A stretch of DNA of 7,446 nt from an uncultured Fretibacterium sp. Its GTDB lineage: Bacteria > Synergistota > Synergistia > Synergistales > Aminobacteriaceae. Both the position numbers and the translations under genes were made by a program. The notes under the pieces were generated by a model. It was not told the DNA's origin, did not search any database, and saw only the letters and a list, made by a program, of their open reading frames with translations. The stretch is taken from positions 1-7,446 of the forward strand of contig CALAUZ010000036.1 of NCBI GenBank assembly GCA_937892105.1, given 5' to 3'. Below, piece after piece: positions 1-5,556 of this stretch (position 1 is the first letter of the stretch; the number at the start of each line of letters is the position of its first letter).

Positions 1-208
1 GTCTTAACGGATTTTCGACAAAAGTTATGCGCGAACGTTCAAGCCATTCGCAAACCCAGTCTTGAAGAACTTCGCCCATTATATCCCGTCGTTTTACACA
101 TGAAGATATGCCGCCAAGCTGAAAATTTATGCTGCCGGTCAAAAATTTTATCCTGTAATCAAAAATCAAAAGCCTATAAAGTTCGCGTGCAGTTATTAAG
201 TTCGCCAT
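1..208 (-). CDS. N-terminal fragment, possible type II restriction endonuclease (NgoBV/NlaIV-like)
   Basis: An open frame of 69 codons runs from an ATG at 208-206 off the left edge without a stop. The protein starts MANLITARELYRLLIF and later reads IMGEVLQDWVCEWLERS, then ITFVENPLR. An N-terminal TA-x-ELY helix, a G-x-x-LQ-x-W-x-x-xW helix and a following NP are, from memory, reminiscent of NgoBV/NlaIV-type restriction endonucleases. The catalytic PD-(D/E)xK part would lie outside the window, so this name is a weak inference. What is seen directly is the long open frame, its protein-like composition and its AT-rich codons (ATA, TTT, TTA, TTG), which fit an acquired gene. No Shine-Dalgarno site precedes the ATG. 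The gene is divergent from argG. A partner methyltransferase, if there is one, would lie to the left. Confidence 0.6.
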   Translation of the reverse strand, partial: MANLITARELYRLLIFDYRIKFLTGSINFQLGGISSCVKRRDIMGEVLQDWVCEWLERSRITFVENPLR

Positions 209-210
209 TG

Positions 211-219
211 TGATATTAT
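211..219 (+). promoter_or_regulatory. Putative extended -10 promoter of argG
   Basis: TGATATTAT matches the extended -10 pattern TG-N-TAtaaT with one mismatch in the hexamer. It lies about 45 bases before the argG ATG, leaving a leader of roughly 40 bases that carries the ribosome site. It forms part of a perfect TGATA-T-TATCA inverted repeat (211-221), which also contains the -10 bases of the divergent gene. No good -35 is visible. Confidence 0.45.
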
Positions 220-223
220 CATA
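213..223 (-). promoter_or_regulatory. Putative -10 region of the left-edge minus-strand gene
   Basis: On the minus strand the bases just before the ATG at 208 read TATGATAATATCACA. This contains TATGAT (223-218) and an extended -10-like TG-A-TAATAT (221-213). Either box would start RNA at or within a few bases of the ATG, and no ribosome site is present. A leaderless or near-leaderless message is therefore inferred. No convincing -35 was found. Confidence 0.35.
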
Positions 224-244
224 GCCAAATTTTAATTTTATTGA

Positions 245-252
245 AAGAAGGA
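245..252 (+). promoter_or_regulatory. Ribosome binding site that sets the argG start
   Basis: AAGAAGGA is followed by a 12-base, T-rich spacer and the ATG at 265. The in-frame TTG at 241 lies upstream of this site and would add eight residues (MKEGFFFT) that do not look like the family, so the ATG at 265 is preferred. Confidence 0.7.
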
Positions 253-264
253 TTTTTTTTCACT

Positions 265-1497
265 ATGCCCGAAAAAAAAGGAAAAGCAGTTCTCGCATAC
301 AGTGGCGGTCTTGATACTTCGGTGGCCGTCATGTGGCTCACGGAACAGGGCTATGACGTTATCACAATGACCGCAGACGTTGGCCAGAAGGACGTAGATC
401 TTCAGGCGGCAAAGGCAAAAGCATTACACAGCGGTGCAGTGAAAGCCTACATATTCGATCTCAAGAAGACGTTTACCGAGAATTACGTTTACCCCGCACT
501 CAAAGCAAACGCAATGTATCAGGGAACTTACCCACTCGTCTCCGCGTTATCCCGTCCACTCATCGCAAAGACCCTCGTTGACATCGCCAACAAGGAAGGA
601 GCTGTCGCAGTAGCACATGGCTGCACCGGAAAAGGCCAGGATCAAGTCAGAATAGAAGTCTGCGCAACAGCACTCAACCCGCGCATTAAGGTTCTTGCCC
701 CTGTCAGGGATTGGCATTTCACCCGCGAGGCCGAAATCGAGTACGCCAACAAACATGGCATACCCGTAAGAGCTACAGCTTCATCACCCTACAGCACGGA
801 CGATAACCTTTGGGGACGCTCTATAGAATGCGGATTGCTCGAAGACCCCTGGAACGAACCCCCCGAAGATGCCTACGAAATGACTTCAAACCCTCTTGAA
901 GGCCCTGATACCCCAGAGTTCATAGAGATAGATTTTGAGGGAGGACTGCCTGCCGGTCTCAATGGTGATAGAATGAACGGTGTTGAACTAATACGCAAGC
1001 TTAACACTGTAGCAGGGAAACATGGGATAGGCCGCATTGACATGATAGAAGACAGGCTCGTTGGCTTCAAGTCGAGGGAAGTGTATGAATGTCCAGGCTC
1101 TACGGTGCTTCTTGCCGCTCACAGAGCAATGGAGACTTTGACGCTGGATAAGCAGGTGCTGAAGACGAAGCGTGAACTTGAGACGAGATTTGCCGAGCTG
1201 ACATACGAAGGTTACTGGTTCTCGCCGCTCAGGGACGCAATCAACGCGTTCATGGACGACACACAGAGATACGTGAATGGGACGGTTAAGATGAGGCTCT
1301 TCAAGGGTCAGTGTGTTGTTCGCGGAATGAAGACGGCTAAGAGCATTTACAGGCATGACCTCGCGACGTACTCTGAGGGTGATACGTTCGACCATTCAGC
1401 GGCGGTAGGGTTCATCAATATATGGGGGCTTCCTGTCAGAACGTGGACATCGACATGGCCGCGTCAGGACGAGGCAGAAATACCCATAGAAGCATAG
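265..1497 (+). CDS. argG: Argininosuccinate synthase
   Basis: This enzyme joins citrulline and aspartate using ATP to give argininosuccinate, the penultimate step of arginine synthesis in the cytoplasm. From the ATG at 265 it is 410 aa, the usual length for bacterial type I enzymes. The N-terminal ATP pyrophosphatase P-loop AYSGGLDTS is at residues 11-19. The citrulline/aspartate-binding signatures QGTYPL (86-91), HGCTGKGQDQVR (118-129) and YSTDDNLWGRS (176-186) are intact. The synthetase domain has GIGRIDMIEDRLVGFKSRE (254-272) and ends in INIWGLP (384-390). An upstream in-frame TTG at 241 is rejected because the ribosome site at 245-252 fits the ATG. It appears to be a single-gene unit: promoter at 211-219, terminator at 1507-1536, and no argH or other arginine gene in view. 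Threonine codon choice changes midway (see findings). Identification is secure. Confidence 0.98.
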   Translation: MPEKKGKAVLAYSGGLDTSVAVMWLTEQGYDVITMTADVGQKDVDLQAAKAKALHSGAVKAYIFDLKKTFTENYVYPALKANAMYQGTYPLVSALSRPLIAKTLVDIANKEGAVAVAHGCTGKGQDQVRIEVCATALNPRIKVLAPVRDWHFTREAEIEYANKHGIPVRATASSPYSTDDNLWGRSIECGLLEDPWNEPPEDAYEMTSNPLEGPDTPEFIEIDFEGGLPAGLNGDRMNGVELIRKLNTVAGKHGIGRIDMIEDRLVGFKSREVYECPGSTVLLAAHRAMETLTLDKQVLKTKRELETRFAELTYEGYWFSPLRDAINAFMDDTQRYVNGTVKMRLFKGQCVVRGMKTAKSIYRHDLATYSEGDTFDHSAAVGFINIWGLPVRTWTSTWPRQDEAEIPIEA

Positions 1498-1506
1498 GGA
1501 TAAATT

Positions 1507-1536
1507 GCAGCTCTGGGAGCTTTAGGGCTGCTTTTT
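1507..1536 (+). terminator. Intrinsic terminator of argG
   Basis: GCAGCTCT (1507-1514) pairs with AGGGCTGC (1524-1531), an 8-bp stem with one G-U pair and a 9-base loop. TTTTT (1532-1536) follows directly. It begins 9 bases after the argG stop. Confidence 0.8.
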
Positions 1537-1546
1537 CACTGGAATT

Positions 1547-1555
1547 TGATAGAAT
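1547..1555 (+). promoter_or_regulatory. Putative extended -10 promoter of the cold-shock-like gene
   Basis: TGATAGAAT fits TG-N-TAtaaT with one mismatch. It sits between the argG terminator and the SD of the next gene, where a promoter is needed. The identical nine bases occur at 5557-5565 ahead of another plus-strand gene. No clear -35 is seen. Confidence 0.5.
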
Positions 1556-1573
1556 ACTTGAAAAAACTTTAAC

Positions 1574-1581
1574 GAAAGGGG
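1574..1581 (+). promoter_or_regulatory. Ribosome binding site supporting a TTG start
   Basis: GAAAGGGG is followed by 9 bases and then TTG at 1591. No in-frame ATG or GTG near this site would fit better, since the next Met (residue 18) lies inside the conserved-looking N-terminal fold. Confidence 0.7.
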
Positions 1582-1590
1582 CTTTTAGCT

Positions 1591-2814
1591 TTGCAGAAAA
1601 AATTGTTTGAGAGCTTCATCGGGAAACAAGTTGAACTGTTCATGGCTCCAAATATGCCAGTAACCGCCGGGATTTTGAAGTCATGCGATGAAGATTTTAT
1701 CGTCATAGGAAATGAAGTTTGGTCATACAAGGCGATTTTAGGAATAAGACCGATAACAACTCCTACTTTGCCTTTCAGCAATGAACGTGAGGAGGAAAAG
1801 GCAGTTCATCAGCCTGAAGCAGCGAAAACGGAGCCTGAAGCTGCAAAAACGAAACAAAAGACCGAAATTGCAACATCTCAGCCGCAGTCATCGGAAAAAT
1901 CAAGCACAGCAGATGTTCCAGTTTCACCGAGCGAACCAGCTCCCTCAAAGGAAGTGAAGCCGGAGAAAACGGAAAAAACTGTGAAGCCGGAGAAGCCGGA
2001 AAATGATGACGCTGAAAAACAGCCTGAAATAAAAATTCCTGACCGTGAATTTGCAGGAATACTTACCGTCTATTACGCAAACAGGCATTGGGGCTTTATC
2101 GAGTCCGAAGAAGTCTTACGAACAGGTGTTCCTCTCCGTGATGGCAAAAGAATATTTTTCCATCTTAACCAGATAACGGACGCTGCTTTACGCGAGAAGT
2201 TACAGAGAGAGAAGCTCGTTTACCCGAGTATAGATGTCGTTTTCAGGCTGATACCTAAACAGCAGGGTGTTGCAGCCGATGACGTAAGGGAAGCAGTCCA
2301 TGTAAAGATTGCTGATGTTGTTATTCCCATTGAGTCGAAACCGGAAAAAAATGAGCCTCCTCAAAAAGAACAGAAAGTTCAGGAGAGTGAAACGGCCGAA
2401 AACGTTGCTGAAAACGCTGAAGCTAATACCGAAGCTGTTGAACAGAAAGCTCCTGCTGATACTGAAGGGCAGGAAACGCAAACTTCAGTTGAGGAAACAA
2501 CGGAGTCTCCATACGAAACCGGTGAAATTGATTACTACAGCCGTTACGGAAACCCGCCTCATGGAAAAATCCGCATAAAGGGCAACCAGTTGTTCCATTT
2601 TGAGGACATTGATGTTATTGACCCAGTTCTGGCAGTATTCCTTGAAGTCTCCCCGTCTGCTGAAGGCCAGGCTGTAAAATTCACCAAGTATACAGACCCA
2701 AGAGGCAGAGTTAAGGCTGAAAATGTAGAGGCAGCAACTCCATTTCCTGAAGATAAGCTCAAAAGTTGGGCGGATTTAATCGAAAAAGCAAAGAAGCGTA
2801 TGAAGCAAGGGTAA
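1591..2814 (+). CDS. Sm-like plus double cold-shock-like domain protein
   Basis: A predicted cytoplasmic protein of 407 aa with a TTG start, no signal peptide and no membrane segment. Residues 1-56 (starting KLFESFIGKQVEL, ending WSYKAILGIRP) read like a small Sm/Hfq-type beta barrel. Residues 64-150 are a Lys/Glu/Pro-rich linker with short repeats (PEAAKT twice, KPEKTEK then KPEKPEN). Residues 154-244 resemble a cold-shock domain, with WGFIES (167-172) in place of RNP1 and IFFHLNQITD (188-197) in place of RNP2, enlarged by an insertion at 198-212. A second acidic linker covers 246-306. Residues 308-381 look like a degenerate second cold-shock fold: LFHFEDI (334-340), VKF (362-364) and GRVKAENV (372-379) are kept, but the aromatic RNP1 is lost. 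A helical, basic tail follows. RNA binding is inferred from the folds; no specific role is known. The gene appears to be a single transcription unit, with its own promoter and the terminator at 2823-2853. Confidence 0.85.
   Translation: MQKKLFESFIGKQVELFMAPNMPVTAGILKSCDEDFIVIGNEVWSYKAILGIRPITTPTLPFSNEREEEKAVHQPEAAKTEPEAAKTKQKTEIATSQPQSSEKSSTADVPVSPSEPAPSKEVKPEKTEKTVKPEKPENDDAEKQPEIKIPDREFAGILTVYYANRHWGFIESEEVLRTGVPLRDGKRIFFHLNQITDAALREKLQREKLVYPSIDVVFRLIPKQQGVAADDVREAVHVKIADVVIPIESKPEKNEPPQKEQKVQESETAENVAENAEANTEAVEQKAPADTEGQETQTSVEETTESPYETGEIDYYSRYGNPPHGKIRIKGNQLFHFEDIDVIDPVLAVFLEVSPSAEGQAVKFTKYTDPRGRVKAENVEAATPFPEDKLKSWADLIEKAKKRMKQG
1813..2011 (+). repeat. Low-complexity Lys/Glu/Pro linker repeats within the CDS
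   Basis: The DNA encodes an imperfect tandem PEAAKT pair (residues 75-80 and 82-87) and a second pair, KPEKTEK and KPEKPEN (123-129 and 132-138). These are coding repeats of a flexible linker. Such repeats can change length by slippage, so linker length may vary between strains. Confidence 0.6.
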
Positions 2815-2822
2815 ATTTTTCT

Positions 2823-2853
2823 ACAGCTCTGAGTAATTCGGGGCTGTTTTTTT
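2823..2853 (+). terminator. Intrinsic terminator after the cold-shock-like gene
   Basis: ACAGCTCTGA (2823-2832) pairs with TCGGGGCTGT (2838-2847) in a 10-bp stem with some G-U pairs and a 5-base loop. It is followed by a run of seven T (2847-2853). It ends only 4 bases before the SD of the next plus-strand gene. Confidence 0.85.
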
Positions 2854-2857
2854 GATG

Positions 2858-2865
2858 AAAGGAAG
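2858..2865 (+). promoter_or_regulatory. Ribosome binding site that sets the esterase start at 2873
   Basis: AAAGGAAG has its AAGGA core 9 bases before the ATG at 2873. In-frame starts at 2852 (TTG) and 2855 (ATG) lie upstream of this site and would put extra charged residues before the signal peptide, so they are rejected. Confidence 0.75.
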
Positions 2866-2872
2866 AAACATA

Positions 2873-3463
2873 ATGAAGAAATTTTGCGTAACATTATTAC
2901 TTCTCGCGATGTTTTGCGTTTCAACATCAGCAGAGGAGTTCACAACATGGGATATCGACAGCATGATACGCCCTGAGCTGAAGCAGTATCTTGCAGACAA
3001 GCCAGGACGGATCATAAACCTTGAAACTCTCCCAGCCCTGAGAAAAGCACTGACAATCCAGCCCGAAGCACTCCCCAAAAATGAACGCGTCAATGTCCGC
3101 AAAGACCGTGTCGCTGTTGCAGGACAAAGCGCAGGAGGAGGACTTACGGCGAGGGATTTCAACATTTTTGCGTGGAATTTGTACATTTCTGACGTTAGCG
3201 GTGATGTTCCTGCTTATGCCTCACCGTCAATAGCTGAAGATTTATCGGGGCTTCTTCCAGCATATATCATGGTTGGAACTCTTGATCCCTTCAGAGATGA
3301 GGCCATAACCTACGCTCAAAGGCTAATGCAGGCCGATGTTCCTGTTGAACTTCACGTTATACCAGGAACAACTCACGGCTTCGAGGCCATATTCACTGAC
3401 GCTGAATTTAGCGTTAAGACCGTGAATGAGTATGTGAACGCTCTTTCTGAGGCTATGAGGTAA
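2873..3463 (+). CDS. Exported HSL-type alpha/beta-hydrolase, internally deleted
   Basis: From the ATG at 2873 the product is 196 aa. Residues 1-20 are a signal peptide (MKK, a hydrophobic core, then STSA before EE). The rest matches pieces of the hormone-sensitive-lipase-type esterase family in order. First comes the N-terminal LETLPALRKAL segment (50-60). Then DRVAVAGQSAGGGLTA (78-93) carries nucleophile Ser86. Then AWNLYI (100-105) and VPAYASP lead to GTLDPFRDE (135-143) with acid Asp138, and PGTTHGF (164-170) has catalytic His168. The whole triad is present. The stretch that normally holds the HGGG oxyanion hole is missing before residue 76, and the stretch after the nucleophile elbow is missing near residue 94. 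Family members usually exceed 300 aa. It may be a decaying gene that kept its frame or a divergent small protein; normal activity is doubtful. It is the first gene of an apparent operon with the permease and nuclease. Confidence 0.75.
   Translation: MKKFCVTLLLLAMFCVSTSAEEFTTWDIDSMIRPELKQYLADKPGRIINLETLPALRKALTIQPEALPKNERVNVRKDRVAVAGQSAGGGLTARDFNIFAWNLYISDVSGDVPAYASPSIAEDLSGLLPAYIMVGTLDPFRDEAITYAQRLMQADVPVELHVIPGTTHGFEAIFTDAEFSVKTVNEYVNALSEAMR
3457..3461 (+). promoter_or_regulatory. Ribosome binding site for the TTG-started permease
   Basis: GAGGT overlaps the esterase stop codon (3461-3463) and lies 9 bases before TTG 3471. Its position suggests translational coupling between the two genes. 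Confidence 0.6.
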
Positions 3464-3470
3464 TACGAGT

Positions 3471-4241
3471 TTGGACTGGCAGATTTCACAGCTCTTTATC
3501 ATATGTCCGCTGATATTCATAGGCGGTGTAATTGACGCGATTGGAGGAGGCGGAGGGTTAATCACGCTTCCTGCATTCATGATTTCCGGCTTCCCTGTTC
3601 ACTTTGCTATAGGGACAAACAAAGTCAGTTCTGCAATGGGAACATCAATAGCTTTCTGCAAGTTCATGCGGGACGGCTACATGCCGTTGAAGCTATCAGC
3701 ATTGGGAATAATCTTTGCGCTTCTCGGTTCGTCATTGGGAGCGCGTACAGCATTGCTCATAAGTGATTATGCGTTCAGGATATTAATGCTTGCAATCATT
3801 CCCGTAACAGCGTATTACGTCTTCAAGAGCCAGGATTTACTCAGGGAAGAACAGGGCAATAATGACAGCATAACTTCCCGTACATACATAATCTGCGTAC
3901 TTGTTGCGTTCTGTCTTGGGTTCTACGATGGATTTTACGGGCCAGGCGCGGGGACTTTCATGCTTCTGTTAATGGCAGGGGCGGCACGTCTCAGTGTTCA
4001 AAAGGCAAACGGAGTAACGAAAGCAATAAACTTCGCCACCAACGTAGCAGCTATAGCAGTGTACTTCATGAATGGAAAAGTTATACTTCCTGTAGGGCTT
4101 ACGGCGGGGCTGTTCAGCATTGCGGGCAACTATATTGGCGCAAGGTTCTTCGAGAAGGGCGGGGCAAAAGCTGTAAGGCCGGTTATTCTGATTGTGCTAT
4201 CATTATTCTTTGTTCGTGTAATATATGATTTAATATTCTAG
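3471..4241 (+). CDS. TauE/SafE (TSUP) family membrane permease
   Basis: A 256-aa inner-membrane protein with a TTG start, rich in hydrophobic stretches (about 8-9 likely membrane segments, for example 8-24, 74-92, 100-118, 139-158, 183-200, 205-224 and 236-254). It shows the family's internal duplication. The first half has FIGGVIDAIGGGGGLITLPA (16-35) followed by GTNKVSSAMGT (48-58). The second half has FCLGFYDGFYGPGAGTF (147-163) followed by NGVTKAINFATN (180-191). Members move sulfite, sulfoacetate, sulfolactate or other organosulfur anions, but substrate cannot be read from the sequence and no sulfur gene lies nearby. It starts 7 bases after the esterase stop, and the nuclease SD begins 3 bases after its own stop, so co-transcription is likely. 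The family call is strong; the substrate is unknown. Confidence 0.9.
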   Translation: MDWQISQLFIICPLIFIGGVIDAIGGGGGLITLPAFMISGFPVHFAIGTNKVSSAMGTSIAFCKFMRDGYMPLKLSALGIIFALLGSSLGARTALLISDYAFRILMLAIIPVTAYYVFKSQDLLREEQGNNDSITSRTYIICVLVAFCLGFYDGFYGPGAGTFMLLLMAGAARLSVQKANGVTKAINFATNVAAIAVYFMNGKVILPVGLTAGLFSIAGNYIGARFFEKGGAKAVRPVILIVLSLFFVRVIYDLIF

Positions 4242-4244
4242 GTG

Positions 4245-4250
4245 AAAGGA
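4245..4250 (+). promoter_or_regulatory. Ribosome binding site that sets the nuclease start at 4260
   Basis: AAAGGA is 9 bases before the ATG at 4260. The in-frame GTG at 4242 precedes the site and is rejected; the protein from 4260 begins with a clean signal peptide, MRKLSF. Confidence 0.75.
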
Positions 4251-4259
4251 TTGATATTC

Positions 4260-4901
4260 ATGCGCAAGTTAAGTTTTGTTCTGGCAGCTGTCCTCGTTCT
4301 GGCAATGTCATTGGCGGCATCGGCTCACCCCGGAAAACTCGACAAGAACGGCGGGCATTACGACAAGGAGACAGGGGAGTACCATTACCACAAAGGCCCA
4401 AACGCTCTCGAAAGTCTGGAAATACGCCGCAACACAGTGTACAAGGCGAAAGTTGAGAGGGTTGTTGACGGTGATACGATGATAGTGTCATTCGTATTCG
4501 ATGATGGCAGCAAGTACCTCAAGGAACGCGTGAGATTTCTCGGTGTCGATACCCCCGAAACTGTTCACCCCAACAAGCCGGTACAGTATTACGGGAAAGA
4601 GGCCAGCGATTTCACTAAAGCAAGCCTCACCGACAAGACAGTATGGCTTCAGACTGATGTAGGAGTGAAGGACAGGTACGACAGAATGTTGGCCTATGTG
4701 TGGCTCAAAGAACCTACCTCGAAAGAGCTTGATGATGAGGCTGCAATACGCGCCAACATGTTCAACGCAAGATTATTGCTTGATGGTTACGCACAGTTGA
4801 TGACGGTACAGCCCAATTCACGTTACGCCAATCTGTTTGTACACTTCCAGCGTGAGGCCAGACAGGAGAATAAAGGTCTCTGGGGAAAAGAACCTGACTA
4901 G
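4260..4901 (+). CDS. Exported thermonuclease (SNase family) with YHYH segment
   Basis: The 213-aa product has a signal peptide, MRKLSFVLAAVLVLAMSL, with likely cleavage after ASA (20-22). Residues 23-45 form a His/Gly-rich HPGKLDKNGGHYD then YHYHKG segment, often seen before secreted nuclease domains and possibly metal binding. The staphylococcal-nuclease domain spans about 60-210. By alignment from memory with S. aureus nuclease, the calcium ligands map to Asp70/Asp72 (VDGDT), Asp97 and Thr98, and the catalytic residues to Arg92, Glu100 (RFLGVDTPE) and Arg142 (DRYDRMLAY). All are intact. The end GLWGKEPD resembles the family's NIWSED. It should cut DNA or RNA outside the cytoplasm, for nutrient scavenging or degrading external DNA. 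It is the last gene of the apparent esterase-permease-nuclease operon, with a terminator 11 bases after its stop. Confidence 0.95.
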   Translation: MRKLSFVLAAVLVLAMSLAASAHPGKLDKNGGHYDKETGEYHYHKGPNALESLEIRRNTVYKAKVERVVDGDTMIVSFVFDDGSKYLKERVRFLGVDTPETVHPNKPVQYYGKEASDFTKASLTDKTVWLQTDVGVKDRYDRMLAYVWLKEPTSKELDDEAAIRANMFNARLLLDGYAQLMTVQPNSRYANLFVHFQREARQENKGLWGKEPD

Positions 4902-4912
4902 GAACACTTCGG

Positions 4913-4940
4913 CCGTCCGTGAGAGATTACGGGCGGTTTT
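4913..4940 (+). terminator. Intrinsic terminator of the nuclease operon, overlapping the mpg end
   Basis: CCGTCCGT (4913-4920) pairs with ACGGGCGG (4929-4936) in an 8-bp stem with one G-U pair and an 8-base loop. TTTT, G, TTTT follows. The right arm and T-run lie inside the last codons and stop of the convergent mpg gene, so these bases serve two purposes. It has no T-run on the minus strand. Confidence 0.8.
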
Positions 4941-5526
4941 GTTTTACCTTCGAGACGTAGATATTCCCTTCAGCGTAATAACGCCACAAGTATTCCCTGC
5001 ATTCTTCAGCATAATCTATGTTCACACGCTTCGATACCGCAATGTCATACTTTCTGCCCTCGTCAATGATGTAAAGTTCATCACCGCAAAGGTCAATCCC
5101 ATAATGCCGCAAGTTTATGTCCATTGCCGCACATAATTTTCCAGGCCCGCTGCAAAGGTTTACTCTCTTGTCAGTACTGCGCCTTCTCATCATCAAGTCT
5201 TCACCCTCCAGAGGCTCAAGCGAACGTATCAATACTGCCTCCGGTTTTCCGGGTAAACCCGCCGTAACATTGAAGCAGCAATACATACCGTAAATCAAAT
5301 ACACATAGGCAAACCCGCCGTCATGATACATGATCTCAGTCCTTGAAGTCCTCCTGCCGTTGTAACTGTGTGCTGCTTTGTCTTCCGGCCCGCAATATGC
5401 CTCTGTCTCAATGATGATACCTGACGTTACGCCTTCGTTTGAGGAGTGAACAAGAACCTTCCCGATTAAGTCATGAGCAGCCGGACAAGCATTTCTCTGG
5501 TAAAATTCACGCTGTAACTTCTTCAT
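4927..5526 (-). CDS. mpg: 3-methyladenine DNA glycosylase (AAG/MPG type)
   Basis: This enzyme removes alkylated and deaminated purines (3-methyladenine, 7-methylguanine, hypoxanthine) to start base-excision repair. It is 199 aa, the usual bacterial size. By alignment from memory with human AAG, ETEAY gives catalytic Glu42 (human Glu125) and Tyr44 (Tyr127); AAHS gives His53 (His136); YGMYCCFN gives intercalating Tyr79 (Tyr162) and Asn86 (Asn169); and IRSLEPLEG gives Arg101 (Arg182). LCSGPGKLCAAMDI (124-137) is the conserved C-terminal signature. All key residues are present. It starts at ATG 5526-5524 with no SD upstream but a TACAAT box 8 bases before the ATG, so the message may be leaderless. 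It is convergent with the nuclease operon and divergent from the CsgG-like gene. No sign of Ada-type control is visible. Confidence 0.96.
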   Translation of the reverse strand: MKKLQREFYQRNACPAAHDLIGKVLVHSSNEGVTSGIIIETEAYCGPEDKAAHSYNGRRTSRTEIMYHDGGFAYVYLIYGMYCCFNVTAGLPGKPEAVLIRSLEPLEGEDLMMRRRSTDKRVNLCSGPGKLCAAMDINLRHYGIDLCGDELYIIDEGRKYDIAVSKRVNIDYAEECREYLWRYYAEGNIYVSKVKQNRP

Positions 5527-5533
5527 AATAATA

Positions 5534-5539
5534 ATTGTA
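5534..5539 (-). promoter_or_regulatory. Putative -10 box of mpg
   Basis: On the minus strand TACAAT (5539-5534) is one mismatch from TATAAT and is separated from the ATG at 5526 by only 7 bases. Transcription would start at about the A of the ATG. No clear -35 was found. Confidence 0.4.
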
Positions 5540-5556
5540 GCAGTATTCCGCTATTC

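Noticed and set aside
241..264. TTG start giving a longer ArgG
   Set aside because: The ribosome site lies after this TTG, and the added residues do not resemble the family N-terminus.
988..1395. 135-aa open frame on the minus strand within argG
   Set aside because: It lies opposite a certain argG frame, has no SD or recognisable motif, and its composition is that of a shadow frame.
1422..1610. 62-aa plus-strand open frame across the argG end and its terminator
   Set aside because: It runs through the terminator hairpin and overlaps argG in another frame, with no ribosome site.
2559..3186. Minus-strand open frames of 122 and 121 aa across the 2814-2873 gap
   Set aside because: Both are antisense to well-supported genes and cross the terminator; no SD or family motif was seen.
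4837..5136. 99-aa plus-strand open frame opposite the mpg 3' end
   Set aside because: It overlaps the nuclease end and the terminator and is antisense to conserved mpg sequence.
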